Position numbers and translations under genes: made by a program
In this document: piece after piece, positions 34,201 to 49,200 of the stretch
Layout of the letters: every line of letters starts with the position of its first letter
Numbering within the stretch: the first letter of the stretch is position 1
Notes under the pieces: model-generated
The model's database searches: none
What the model saw: only the letters and a program-made list of their open reading frames with translations
What the model was told of the DNA's origin: nothing
Source of the DNA: Prostheceraeus crozeri
Taxonomy: Eukaryota > Platyhelminthes > Polycladida > Euryleptidae
Assembly: GCA_907163375.1 (NCBI GenBank)
Contig: CAJQUW010007258.1
Span: 1 to 64,000 of the forward strand
Length of the DNA: 64,000 nt
Direction of reading: 5' to 3'

Positions 34201-37200
34201 TTAGTCCACACAAGTATTCAAAGAAAGCTGCAATGATAATTTTAACAGACGGAAAATAGCTGCGCGTCTTGGTGGACTTGAACCACCGACCTCTGGCATT
34301 CTATCTATTGAATCATAACTTCAGGTACATTACACACACAATTAGCGCATGTAAGATAAGGCTTCTGACATCCATTTAATAGAGCTGCATTATAAAAAGA
34401 GCAGAAAGAGCATCTTTTGTAACCAGGTTTTCCAACATGGTTTTATTACCGTATTTCCAGCATGGTTTAAAAGTCTTGTTCTTATGGATATTTTCAAACT
34501 ATATTGAACCTGGCCTTAACATTCCTTGAAACTATCTAGGCTTCTTTGCAAACCCCATTTGATACACCAGTGACTCATGAGTAGGCTTATTAGTGGGACG
34601 GAACTTTCCGTCCCATTCCCACTGAAAAAGTACTGGAATTCCCATCCCATAGGCACAAAGCGACTATTATTCCAATCCTTTATAGTCTTTTCGACTATGT
34701 TCTCATAAATATGTCCTATGTCTACGGTCACAATTTCATACAACACATGCTTTTCATTTTGTTCTGTAAGGTCTCCTGCTATGCAAAAGTAGGTACTGTT
34801 ACTTTTTAGATTCCAATTTGCGATTCCGCAATCGCTACTCCACTATTATCCTTCATTTCCTCAGCTTGATAGGGCAATTCTCCTAATGTCAACTTTGAAA
34901 TAATTTCTTTGTCGATAGGTCATTCGACATCCTTCCCAATATTTGCGGTGCAATGAAAATTACTTGCACGTTGCAGTTCGCTACCCATTCAATGATCAAC
35001 TAGCTAAATACTCCGGCAGCCACAGCGAGTTTCTGCAAGGAAAGTGGCTGAAAATGAGACTTTCACACAATGATGTGCACCCTGTGACTACTACGAATCT
35101 GTGCGTTTGCCTAGGTCTGCATGTACCCGGTTCCTCTCCTTGTCAGACACAATCAAAGAAAAGCATATCTTAATCCAATGGGACGCAGATTGCAGTTTTT
35201 GGTTAAAAGAAAATTTTCTACTGAACTCGTTCTGGCTGCCGGACTAAAATAATTAGCTGTCAAGAATTATTAGCTCCCTGCTAATGTATGATAAATAATC
35301 TAGGATAATTCCATTCACAAATATACAATATCATTATATATCATATTTTTAAAATTTTAGGTGCCGATCGTTCCTTTATGTTGGAAGGAAGGTTTCGCTT
35401 TGTATTAATTTGCATTTCTAGTGAACTGTTACGTTTGAATAATTTAATTCTGTGGACACAAGTGACAACTTCACAGAAATATTGAGAAATTAAGTTTTGA
35501 TGTCGCATATTTTCCCTATGACCTCCCCATGTGAAAATAAAGCTGAGCACGCTGTCCCATAGGACTCCCATTCCCACCAGCAATGTTGTAGGAAAATATG
35601 ACACACTTTCTGATATCATTGTGTTTGCCGACATTAGCAAGTTTGCAAAATCTGTATGGTTTTGGAGTAATATCAAAAAAATGCATAGCGGGTTTCAGGA
35701 GTCTCCTCCCGGGTAAAATAAGGTGTGATGCGAAAACGAATTGAAGCTTCGAACTAAATTTCCTTCTTGAATTTCTCTCTTAAATGTTAGACTAGTAGTA
35801 TGTTGTTTTTTGTGAGGTTAAAGATCACGAATCATGATTTGAAGATGTTATATAGTTCACAAAAGTTGAAGAAAAAGTCGTTCGGGCGTGACAAACATTT
35901 TCATCCTGGTGCGAAAGTTTCATTCATTTGTAATCTTGCTATTTCAACACTGCATCGACTCTCTGACTCGGATATAGATGAGATGAGGGCTAATCAAGAT
36001 GAAAAGCAAGGATCATGAAAAATTATGCGGAAATGTGTAAATGGAAATTTGATGTATTTGCGGAATAGCAAATTTAGATTTAAAATTTATTAATTTACTG
36101 AAGAATTTCGAGTAGTGTTCACAGACATATCTTCAGCAATTATAGCGCAATGTGTGGTACACCGGTACTTCTGCCTGCACCGGTTCCCGGGCCGGTGCAT
36201 CGAAATGCGCGAAGTATATCCAGCGAATGTATGTGTATATGTATATACGAGTATAATAAAAATGAATGAAAACAATTCAAACTATTAATTCACACTAGAG
36301 CTTTCTGGTGCTTTCTTTCTTTTATATATATATATATATATATATACATTTTGTTGTTTGTCAGAGTCACAATAAATATGGAGAGAGAAATATTATAGCA
36401 TGCAACATAATAAATCCAATTTGAAGAACATTTTTCAATTCTAGATCAACAAAATTCAAACTTGTAATTTCTATGTAATGAAAATGATGGCTGTATCATA
36501 AAATAGCCGATGCATATCCTGATGTTAAAAAAATGTGAAAAATTGCGAAAATGAGATAGTTCAGGCTCATGGCAAATCAATTTAGACCACGGTATCTCAT
36601 TTTCCATGACCTCAGAATTTCGGAAGCTCATAGTGCGTACCTTGCCGTTGCCCCTTTTTTTCAAAATGCATCCAGCGGGTATAGTAATTCTTAGATTGCA
36701 GCGACATTATTTTGAATTCTTCCACCTTTTCTGATGGAGCATTTTTTCATGATTTTGACATATTTATATTTTACATTGTAATTTTTTACAATTTTTTGTT
36801 GCACATCTGTATAGCTTCTGCTTTAATCTGGTTTTGAGGCCAAAGTTTATATATAAAAAGGGATGTGGAGTCGGAAAAACTCACGTCTCCGACTCCGGGA
36901 ATGGCATTGTCCTACGACTTATGCAAAAAGAACCGACTCTGCATCCCTTGCAGTTCACCGTGGCCTCATTTCAATGTCGGTGCAATTATTGATTAAGAAC
37001 CAGTGCTTAGTAAATGATACCTGCACTTTTATCTACAGCAAGGATTCATTGCACTCCACTTTTGAAATTACTGAATGTATATTTACTGCAAACTTTTCAC
37101 ATAGCATACAATTTATTACGTTTGACATTGCTGATTTTGCATAATTAGGACTTCAATTTTGGTTGAGGAAGAGCCAATGCTTTGATTTTGTAATAATTTA

Positions 37201-40200
37201 AATGGCGATATAATTAATGTCGGTTTCCATTCGGCAACCATCATCAGACAAAAGGATTCAAACATAGTTAGACACAGAAGGCATGAATTCAAATTTCACA
37301 GTAACGCAGGAGATGAGGCAGAGAAATGCATCAAAATTTACAGAACTATATTAACAAAGTTCAGTATGGAAAAGGAGGAATAGAAACATGCAACAGATAG
37401 TATTGATTTTTATCTTACCAATAGCAGTGGGAATTGAGCTGGCTAGAGACATAATTACACAAAAAATTGAAAAAAACTTTTTTAGACATACTTTTAAAAA
37501 TGCATTTTTTAACATTTTTTCTTGATAATGGTTATGGCACATGGAGTAGCCGAAATATATCGAAGGGATAAAAGTTAAACCTAGCACCTTTTACTTTGCT
37601 TTTCCAAATCATGAAAATTAACAATGACCACTGCTCAAGACACTTTCTCTCAAATTGCGGTTGTCGCAGACTCTCAAAAATAAATTTAACAGTTCCGAAA
37701 TTTAAAATTTTTAAGCATTTGTGACTCTAAGATTCTTAGACTGACATATATAGAGATACAGCATCCATCTGATGCATGCTGTCGTGGCATGTACAGTGGT
37801 GAACTTCATGTGAAACATGCTCTCAATACTGACTCGATTACAAAAGGTAAACGGGTGTCTTAACTAGTTCTTAGAGAGTATAGCGATAGCAGTCTAGCAG
37901 CTGCGAGCATGAACAGTTCACATCACAAACAGAGTCATTGTGTGAGTTAAATTTTTTTTGCGCAATTAAAAATGCAGCTTGCAACTTGCATGCATGTACA
38001 TGCACATGTAGATATCATGAGGCAGCTCTGATAAAGCGTGAGTTTTGTAAAGGTGAAGTTTCCAGTTCTGATGAAGTCAAAACGTAATTTCCCTCATACT
38101 GTGGGCTTGGACGGTACTATGCTAACATAGTCTGGTTATTGGAGCGTTCCCTTCTTGCTGAATTCCAATGATACGTTCGGGGCTCGACCTCTGAACCAAA
38201 AGATCGCTAGGCCAAGCACTCAACCAATATGTCACAGAGACGTCGCAAACATTTGCAGAAATGGTTTCAGTTCTTGTCTCACAGATAGCATCGGCTAAAA
38301 GGCTTTGAGACTTTTATCCGAGCCGATATTTATTTATCGGAAGCCGCGCCGAATCGTTGCCGTGCGGCTCGGCCTTGCACATCGCTAATGGAAGCTGAAC
38401 AGGACAGCAATTTTGATTATTGTCTCAAGTGCTCCTCCTATTTTCAATTAGCGCAGCTGCCGAGTAAGCACAGATTCAATGTAAGTCGGACGAGCATTCC
38501 TAGACACTCACGCAACTCGACAGCTGAATAATAATAATAAGGACGAGCAACATATTAAAGGGCCGATTTCCCATGATACTTTACCGACCAGGAATAGCCT
38601 GAGACTGAAAGGATTGAATTGCATCTCCCGCGTCTCGATCACCATAGCGGGCAACTACCTTTCCACTTTAGTTGGCTAAACACGTTATAAACAAGCAATA
38701 CAAGGTGAAAAAATGAAAATATGGATTTAACCATACTACATGCCTGCCTTTCATGGGGTAAGTACAACCTAAGTAAATCAAGTTCAATAATACAGCCAAG
38801 TAATAATTTTGTAGCTTGACGAGGCTAAATGTTACAGTATCAAACTGGCACTTTCATCAGTAGGCATACCTTCTCGGATTTAGAATTTTTCTAATAAAAG
38901 CACTCCGCGATTTGTAATAAAAGCAATTGTCAATTGTAATAAAAGCGCGGAGTCAAGTGTTATTATGTGTTGATAATCGTGTAGCTTCCAAAGCCGAAAT
39001 GATAAAATATTAGCGATTTTGAGGATGAAATTGAAAAGTCCATAAAATAACGTGTGTGAAGTTGGCGGAACCACCCAGCGGAACCATCATTTATAACAGT
39101 GAAAATATTTTGCAAACAACTTCTACTTTGTCAATTTCAGTCTCCTGATCACGAATCTGGGCTCAGATTTCACAAAGTTGCAGTAGTGTCTGAGAAATTC
39201 AAGTTTACAGATAAAGGTGGTTCCGTTGTGAAGTTAGCGGAACCAACTTCTTAGTTTCGCTCATGCAAATCAATTTTATTTGTCACCTGTTTTAATTCGT
39301 TTCACTGATCGCATATATATGCTTCATTTTTTCACAACAAGGTATATGAAAACGGTAGCATCGCAATATGTTCATGTACGTGCGTGAAGTTAGCTTAAAC
39401 TGCCCAGCGGAGCCATTTTTTATTACAGCGAGATTCTATTCCAAACAACTTCTACTTCATCAATTTCAGCCTTCTGATCACAAATCTGGGCTCAAAGGCC
39501 ACAAATGCGCAGCCGTGCCTGAGAAATTCAAGTTTAAAGATGAAAGTGGTTCCGCTAACTTCACACATGTCACAAAACAATGTTGCCAAGCACAGTCAGG
39601 GGATATACAATTTGTCAGCTCACTTATTTTGATTTAAGGTACCGAATGTTGTAAAAAAGACAAAGTGCTGAAATATGATAGACAATGTCTACAGCAGCGA
39701 CTGGTAGCAAGACGTCCCATTATTTAGAAACTTAGTATTTTTGGTTTTTATTAGATTTGATGCCATTTATTGTAAAAAAAGGAAGTGCGGAAGTATTACT
39801 TTAACGAAGTATGTGAATATCTTCGCGCTAACGCGAGCAAAAATCCTTAGATAAATCATCACTCTAAATATTGCTGAAAAACGAAAGTTGAATGATGAAA
39901 AACAAAATAATTAAAGATTTTTGAAAACTTTTGAGTTCAGCCAATTTTGCGGTTACACTTGTGACATAAGACTTTGAGCATGATAAAAATACAGAACATC
40001 GACAACAAAATTAATGTGACTACAAGGTGTGCGTCTAAAGGGTGTTCGTGATGTGCTAAAGGATAAAGTACCAGCACATTACTTCTATTGCAACACTGGA
40101 TTGATAAATAGAATATATTCTCAAACCACAACACAGTTTTCAATGTCATAAGTTAAACGTGTCTGGATCGAAAATGCATGAGCAGAGATCTGACGTAGAG

Positions 40201-43200
40201 GATAGCAAAAATTTGATAAACAGCAATGGTAATTAGCGATCAGACTAGAGGTGAGGAGGTATGACACTCACAGTTAAGCAAGAGAAGGAAACTCGGTATC
40301 TCCCTTCTCCTCATGCTGAAAATAAACATCATCAATAAGTGCAAAAGTTTTATAGCAAAATTGTAGAAGCTTGTAAAATCACTCTCTTGTACTATCATAA
40401 TACTTTTTTTTGCAGTTATTATACCATTAGATATGTTAAAATGCAATGATGCCCGCATATATGATCGGATTATTGTAGGAGACAAGTCGATGGTATAGGT
40501 AACTTCCTCCATTTTAACATCTGCGTGAAATGTGTTCCAATAGAACGGCCAATATTAAAACTTCAGATACATGTAGCTAGGAGGGTATTTTCTATATAGT
40601 GTTTTCATTCCAGCAACTGCCCAACACCGCAGAAAATCTCTATGGGAAGCCTGTTGGAATTCCTACGCACCACAGGAGTGCATTACTCATCATAATAGCG
40701 TTAAACATGTTCGCATAGCACTCAATTTACATGAATCATGCGCGTGTTCAAATGCCTCATGAGATCACATTTCCGTATTAAAAGTTTACAAGTTTATTGA
40801 AAAGAGTATGAATGCATCATTTACATGTGATGTGCATAATGAACCTATTTCAGTAGCAATTGCATTCCCTTCTCATATAGCCTACACTACATATGTATAT
40901 GTAGATTTGCTAATACTTCATACAGGTGTAGTTTGAATTAATTGATACACAATTATGCTAGTTATAAGATTGATGGAGGAAACAGTAAATGCCATATGTT
41001 TTCGATGAAATGGTTGATAAACACTAAAAAGTTTGCTTGACACCCCTGCTGAAGACTACGCTGAAAATTTGGGTTCTGCTATTTATTTTTTTTCATCTTT
41101 ATTTTAAATAAAACTGTCGAAGAAAAAAATTCGGATTTTTTCTTTCTTCTCGGTTTTTGTTTTTAGCTAGCATGACCTCATACCGATACTAGTTGCTGTT
41201 GCATTAATTGCTCATTCGTCATATACATGCCTGTCGTAGTAGATTAGCTTTCTCATCAGCAAACTGTATCACTTATTCTTAATTCTATGAATGTGAAACA
41301 ATTAGAATTGTTCCTTAAAGGTCATGGGACCCGCATGATTGGGCTCCATGACTACTCGGAAGAAGTTCAATGACTGTACTTTTCTCTTACTTATTCTTAT
41401 GATGTACCGGAAAGTGGATTCTAATTTAAGACAGTTTTGTGCATGTAAATATTAATCCAGAGTTTAATCTCGTCCAGCCTATTTTCTTATTTGATTGATT
41501 GAGTTAGATAGGCCTAAGCACACTCCAAATGGCAAGAATTCTTTCTTATGATGTTATTCGATTGATACTTGAATGGAAATTGTAATTTAGAATCAAATGT
41601 ACTCAACTTAGACAAAGAATTCGCCTAGAAAACTAAAATTGCGCCTGAGAGGTCATGGGGTCACCCCTTTTTGATGAAAATACTGAACAACACGGAGGGT
41701 TTCCGAAGTAGACAAATTCTACATTTTTAGTTCAAATTTTTTTTTTTTTACTCTCGACACTCATGGTCGGTGACTTTTTACAGCCCTAGTCTCGGAGACT
41801 TACCAAGTCTCTGGGAGGCCTAGGTGCGTGCGGAGGATATGTGCACTTCCGAGAAGCGCTGCTTTCTGTAGCTTGCGAATGTCATGATTGCCCGGTAGTC
41901 TGTGGAGGTAGTCTTTCAACTTCTGTGTTGTTGCTCCAAGCGCGCCGATGACAACTGGTACAACTTCTGTTCTTGCTTTCCATAGTCTTTGAACTTCGAT
42001 TTTGAGGTCTTGGTACTTTTGAATCTTCTCTTGCTCTTTCTTCTTAATGTTTCTATCTTCAGGGATTGAGATATCTATTAGCTTCACTTCTTTCTTATTT
42101 TTGTCAACTATTGTGATATCAGGCCGGATCGCGTTTATTCTTTTATCCGTCCGAATTCCGAAATCCCAGAGTATCTTGACTTTCGTATTCTCAGTAACCT
42201 TCTGTGGGTTGTGTTTCCAGTAATCTCTCTCTGTTTTGATGTTGTAGTGTTGGCATATATTCTGGTACACTATTCTTGCGACGCTGTTATGTCTGCTTGT
42301 ATACTCAGTTGGAGCCAACTGACTGCATGCTGACACAATGTGGGCTACAGTTTCATCTTTTTCGTGGCACCTTCTGCATTTTGCATTTGATGTTGTCTTC
42401 ATTATGTACTTCTTGTGTGCCTTTGTTGTTAGTGCTTGATCCTGAGCGGCCATGATCAGTGCTTCAGTCTCTGCTTTTAGCGTAACTTCGGTCATCCAGC
42501 CATATATATTTCTTTCTGTCGTGATATCCTTCATTTGCCTCGGATATTGACCATGTAGCGCTTTCTGTTGCCATCTGTTCTTCTTGTCTTGAATTGTCTT
42601 GACCTTCCATGATTTGATGCCTTCTTGATACTTCTCGCAGACTCCACACTCCCTTGCTGCAACGATTAGGGGGTCAGCGATCGTGCTGTACACATAGTGT
42701 GAAAGACTGCGCTTCTCTTCGTTGATGACATCATCTATTTTAATCAAGCCGCAGCCTCCCATCCTCCTTGGTAGGTATAGTCTATCGACGTCGGCTTTGG
42801 GGTGAAGCGCCCTGTGTATTGTCATCATCTTCCTTGTTCTACCATCAATTTGCTGTATGTCAGTTGTGTTCCACTTTATTATTGCACCGGAGTATCGTAT
42901 TACTGGTGTCGCATATGTGTTGATGGCTCGGATTTTATTGTATCCACATAGCCTCGACTTCATTATTTTCCTGACTCTTCTGAAGTATTCTTTCGTCACC
43001 TACTTCTTCACCAGTTCTTCCTTGTTAGTTTGATGTTGGAAAATCCCTAGGTACTTGTATCCTTCTTCTTTCGCATCATCTATTGTTCCGAGATCTAATG
43101 CAAGTCCTTCTGTCTCTTTTACTTCTCCTCGCTTTATGATGAGTCTTGCACATTTCGATATGCCAAATTCCATGCCGATGTCATTACTGAATATTCTTGT

Positions 43201-46200
43201 TGTCAAATTATCTACAAACATCATTATTACTTTCTTATCTTATTTTGATTAATGATCTGACTAAGACAGCATTCCATCATCTCCATTTTGGTTTGCTCCT
43301 ACAATAATTCATAGTGAAATGCATTACTTTTCATGTGGTTTTTGGTGATTGTCGCTAATAATAGATTTACGATTGACTCTTACATACTCAATAACACAAT
43401 TAATGTGTTTGCTAAAATGTTATTGTTAAAATCATCGTTTTAAAGTTCTCGCATATATTGGACCGCATATATGCAAATTCTTAAGTTGCAGCTATCCGGG
43501 GAAATTCATAAGTCTATTAACACAACCAATTTGCGAATATCAAGTAATTTAGGCCTATTAAGCTAGGATGATGACATTGAGTTTATCAAGGACGATTTTA
43601 TTAAACTATGCATGTGCACGAAAGTATAGGACTGATATTGTTTCATAAGTCGGGTAAGTAATTAAAACTTAGCGATTTGACTATTTCCTCTATTTCTCAT
43701 GCATGGAGAAAATGTAAGTGAAAGAGTCAAGAACTCCAGTACACAAAGCATATTGTCGCAAAGCTTTTCACAGTTACATGCATGTATATCTTCATGCAAC
43801 TTGCTGCAACTTAATATTTCGAAATTTGCAGTAAAGTCCACGAGAAGATTAATTACACAATGGACAAAACTATATATAGGCGTAACTCGTTATACCAATC
43901 CAGTGTCTGAATTTGTCAATTCTCTGCATTGTTCCTTTCAAGCATGTTAAAGCTCAGATGTGGATTTAGAAAATACTTTGTCCACCTTTGATCATGTGTA
44001 GTTTCTGAAAAATCATAATTTGGCCAACAGAGAGCGATTCCTGCTTATTCTGAGTATATGAGTTTCTAAATATTTTATGTTCAGGTAGCTCACCTTATTT
44101 GATCATCATCCAACAGCTACCTGCTGCTTACAAACATCTCGATTTTGAATTCATTCGTAAATCGTCTTTAATGCTAATTAACAACATAAGCTTCGCTTTG
44201 TACTTATGCAAACGCAATTATTTTTTCATTAAGTCCTACACATACATAAATGAAGGCAACAATTTCTGACAATTTACCTGTTCTACTAATGTTGGTTCTC
44301 TTGTTGATTGCGCGGAAACTTCCGTAGATTGTATTGGAGTCAAAACCGGACCCTTAAGTGTTACACGTTTCATTGTAGAATCCTCGTCAGAGGGGCGAGA
44401 GTTACCGGTCATCGGAAGACGCCAAACCTTTTCCTCAAGCTGTGATTCACTGTCATTGTTGGGGTCATCGTCTGATTTCGAATCCTTTTCATTCTCCAAA
44501 GACCTGTAGTAAAGATTGAGTTGCAAGTTGTCATAAATAAACTAATCAATGTTTACTTCATTTAATAATACATTCTCATGTCGATATAGATCAATTTAGT
44601 CCGGCAGGTAGAGCGAGTTTCTGCAGGGAACGAGGTCGAAAGTGAGACTTTCAAAGGATTAGTGATGTACAACCTATGCTTACTACGAATCGGCACGTCT
44701 GCCGAGTTCTAGTGAGTTCCTCTTCTTGTAAGACACGGTCAAAGAAAAGCACATGTAAATCCAATGGGACGCAGATTGCAGTTTTTGGTCAAAATAAGAA
44801 TTTCTATGTTTTCGCTTATCAACTGGAAAGTATTAAGTCTAGAGTTACAATTTTTGATATAGAATGTCTTCAGGTCATTTCGTATTATGTGCATGTGCTA
44901 TTATCAAGCTTCCGATCGGCAATGTATGTGAGAATGTGGTTGAATGTGGATAAAGTTGCTCAAAATGTTGGTGTTTGCCGACATTAGGAGCCTCGCCAAA
45001 TCTAAATGTGTTTAGCTTTGTAGACAGGGTTGCATGAAGTTGAAAGGAAATGACCTGATGACATTCAATGCCAAAAATTATAACTCTGGGCTTAGTACTT
45101 TTCGTTTAATCAGAGAAAACATACAAAATTTCATTTTTGCAAAAAACTGCAATCTGCGTCCCATTGGATTCATATGTGTTTTTCTTTGATCTTGTCTGAC
45201 AAGAAGAGGAACTCACTAGAACTCGGCAGACGCACCGATTCGTAGTAGGCATAGGGTGTACATCATTAATCCTTTGAAAGTCTCACTTTCGGCTTCGTTC
45301 CCTGCAGAAGCTCGTTCTGGCTGCCGGACTGTTAGCGTAGGTGGCTAAAAATTGATAAGCAAACCTGCCATGGATTCATGCCTTTCATCCCTCACACCAT
45401 GTACCTTTGTGAGGATCCTCATTATCTATTGAAACAAGAATTTAAAATGAAAGTGAACAGAGTTAGAGTATGCTCGCCTCGGGGGATACACCTGCTCTCA
45501 AAAGAGATAATCCTAGCCTGGTGAGAGCTGCGGGTGTGTGCAGGATGCCCCTGTTATAACTTGTTCGTATGACTTTGTGCCTTAGTCTTGAGAAGAATGA
45601 ATTAAATAACTAAAGCACGGAGCAATAATTCTAAGTTCTATTTACAAATATGTGAAGTTAAAGACAGCGTTCTTCCTCAAATGTCGGTCCAATCAAAGAT
45701 TCCATCTTCGATGCTGTTGTCTACGGTTGTCGATGATGTGTCCTGATAGAATGGCCAATATCTTTAGGGAATTATATCAGAAAATTTTCTCCAAAGAATC
45801 CTACTTTCTACTTGATTTATTGATTCCCTCTTGCAGTTGCATCCCCCGTTGACTTTTCAATGAAAAATAATTCTTCCAACTTTCCAAAGTTAGGAGTTCT
45901 GTGTCTCCTAGTCAAGATGGTGACCCTTAGGTCTGTTTTGAAGAATACTGTGCTATTATGATTTCTCTATTGCCAGTACACATTTCTTTCTTTCTTGCTC
46001 GTGGCTCTCTGCCTATCATTTGGAGTCATGCACATGTTATTCCGATTAATAAGAAAGGAAGACTCAAACAGACGGCTAGTAGTAGCCCGGTCAGTCTCAT
46101 TTACACGGCTTCCAAATTTGTGGCAGCTTTGGAATACGATTCGCTGACAAAAATCACAATTCGGGATCCGCTCGAGTTCTGCTTGCTGTCTCCGGTTTCT

Positions 46201-49200
46201 CGAGCTTTTAGAAGATGCCATTTCTAATGTCGATCGTGGCAATTGGGCTGATGCGATATGTTTTGATTTTGAGAAGGTGTCTAGCACTGTACCAGACCAA
46301 AAATTGTTGACCAACTTGACCGCTCAATTTATGAGGGTGGTCTTCGAGAACTTTCTTCAGATATTTTGAGTCATACATTAGCGTATTATTGCTGGTGTTT
46401 TTTCTTTTTCCTATACAATATCCTCGAGAGTCCCTCACGGTTCCGTAATAGGTCCTGTTTGCAGCTTGCCCAGTGAGCACACATGTTACTTCCCGTTATT
46501 CTGCGGACTTTTGGTCCCTTGATCTTGATATTCTTCGTCTGTATAAATCTTTTGTTCTTCCCCACCTGGAGCACTCTACGTGTGTGTATATGTGTGGAAT
46601 CCCCTTGCTGTACAGGACATTTCCTTGATCGAAAAGGTCCAACGGCGATCTACTCGTTGTGTGATTCAGCTATCGGGGCATTCCTACGAAGACTGCCTCC
46701 AAATCTTCGAAATCACAACCCCACCACTTCGCCGTCGTGCCTTCGATTTAATAGTCGTCTACAGAAACTTTCATGTGGTCCACCAACGTCTTCCAACTCT
46801 GTGATTACAAGTGACTTACAGGTCTAAAAAATCCTTCAAGGGTGTAAGCACGTGATTATTTCTTACGATTGGAATTATCTGCCCCCTCAAATTTTCGAAT
46901 ATGCATCCCTGCTGTGCTTCAAGAAGAGCATGTATAATATTCTATGTTGAACAACGAATTTTGTGACTTTTCTATTACCTATAAACATGTTCGTTTACCG
47001 ATGTATGTTGACATTGCATTGTACACCTACTTACTGCAAATTTGATTTGCTTCATGCAGTTATGGGAATGATAAAAATAAGAAAATTAGCCTTTCGCTTA
47101 CAATGTAAGAAATCAAGACGACTCGAAATGTGATAGACTTCGCTTTTCATCTCATTCTTATTTCCAAATAGCCTTACTTGTAATATCATCTTTATTCAAA
47201 TAATGGGGAAAATGAACATGCCCAAGCAAACAGTTACAAAATTAAACTGATGTCCTTTCCTAAATGAAAATTAAAAGAGGCAAGTACACGACATCGATGG
47301 AAGGAATTGACATTGATCACACATTGCTGATTGATTGATTAGTTAATTAGTTAACTAATCAGTTCCTAGCACAGATATAGCACACAGTATTCTATGAACA
47401 GCAAATAATTATAAACAAGTTAGAGTTACTTGGAGTCACTCATCAAGCACCAGACATTATAAATAATAATGAGGCAAAAATTGCAAAATTGTAATGACGA
47501 ATTATTGATGTCTATTTGGAAAAATGGCTAAAGTACAAGTATATGAAACGAGAGTGACATAAATGAAAAACTTCGACTATTTATTCAAAGCTGGTCAATG
47601 TTGTGGACACCATCAACAGGTTAACTGAAAATGATCCATACATTTCTAAATAATAAATTAACTTCTCATACTCGTCAATAGGATTAAATTAACCACATCA
47701 AAATAACACGCCTGCTTGATTTAACATAAAATGACATCTGTAAATAATTGCTTAATTGCGTAATATGGTTATTTACAAAGTACGTACGATGGCGGTTGCT
47801 TCAGATCCTCAAAATATACTTATCACTCACTAGCAAGATTTAAGATTGTGAATTCTTCTCTAATATTTGCGATCAATATTTTCATTCTGATAAAATTCTA
47901 GCAGCAGAACTGATGAAAATAATGATAAATTAAGTTTGGTTACTTAAATGTACAGGTCTTTAAATTATATCAGTGAATGATATTAATGAACTTGTTTAGA
48001 ACGTCGGGCTTGAGGGAATTTCTGCTTCATGTTAAGGGAAGCCCATAATAGCTAATGTAAATACAAGCTTTTAATGAAAGTTGCACGTCCGAAGATCTTT
48101 GGTACCACCTTCGGCTGACATCATGCGAATGCCTTGTTTTTAGTAAAACATTTTGGTAACTGACTATTAAAGGCTTTTCTCAACATAAAGCATTAATGAT
48201 ATATGTACTTGCTACTTCTAATACTGGAAAAATAGCAGCTAAATGATGGCAAAAATCAGTTTTGATGATCAATCTCCTGAATTCATACTGATTTATTTTT
48301 CTTATATTGAAACAGGCAAAAGTAAACTTCATTATCAGTGAACCATTTGCAGAACATAAAATTGGTCCCTTTGTGGACGAAATCATATAATTTCCATACG
48401 CTATAATGGCCATCAACTATTTACACCAATTCCATGAATGAAGCAAAATTTATGAGCGCAACAGGGAAAACTTTCTCATTCACTTCTTTATATATCAGAA
48501 TAGGAGCTGCTACTGCATATTCACTTTCCTCTAAGTAGTCATTTATAAACACAATTATTCAACATTATAAAATTACAGCAGAATGAAGGATAAACCTCCG
48601 ATTGGCTGCTCAATAACCTCATGGTTCGATTGATGCTATCGGTAAGTTAATAGCAACACACACATACTGCAATCACGCACAATTGTAGAAAAGACAAATT
48701 CCATTTCCTCGATTGTTGAACCCTCATAATTTACACGTATGTTGCTTTGACATTCTGCTAAGTTGTCATCAATTATCACTATCAGTAATCAATTTCAACA
48801 CCATTTTTGTACCATGAGAAAAGAAGCTTTTGATGATCTTTTGGTAGTAGTAGTAGTAATATGCGTTTATTCATATGAAATGGAAATGATGCATTGCAGA
48901 TACACAGATGAAAAATACAGAGCTTGTACAGTATACAGATGACATGCACAGTAGCTGTAGGAAATACATTAGTTAGCATATTTCTGCTAGGCTATGCAAA
49001 ATAGAACATCTGGGAATAAGAGACATGGAAAGTCTGAGGTGCAATTCAAGACACGATTTTGTGCCATATTCGCTTGTTACGAATTTAAAAAGTATAAATT
49101 CAACATTGCAGACTAACTTTGGTTATCAGGCATGATCAACATATCATGTGCATTAAAATGATTCTTGGGAAATATTGATGGACATTGCTTTTGGTTCGCT

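Larger units (their letters stand above)
29050..34303 (-). repeat. 288-bp tandem array, 18 units, each with a tRNA-like gene
   Basis: The unit is 288 bp; two units, ending near 31671 and 33110, are 287 bp because of one lost G in a GGGG run. tRNA-like starts on the plus-strand scale are 29081, 29369, 29657, 29945, 30233, 30521, 30809, 31097, 31385, 31672, 31960, 32248, 32536, 32824, 33111, 33399, 33687, 33975 and a truncated 34263. Units are almost identical; other differences are at 32461, 32470 and one base at about 33728. The left edge falls just outside the first tRNA-like gene, and the right edge breaks inside the nineteenth. The array lies in gene B's last intron, on the same strand. 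Confidence 0.97.

Noticed and set aside
29081-34303. Regular direct repeats that could suggest a CRISPR array
   Set aside because: The units are 288 bp and identical throughout, with no variable spacers, and the window is animal DNA.
44676-44987. 103-codon open frame, also found inverted at 61638-61949
   Set aside because: It lies in the arm of the hairpin MITE family and recurs only because the MITE does.
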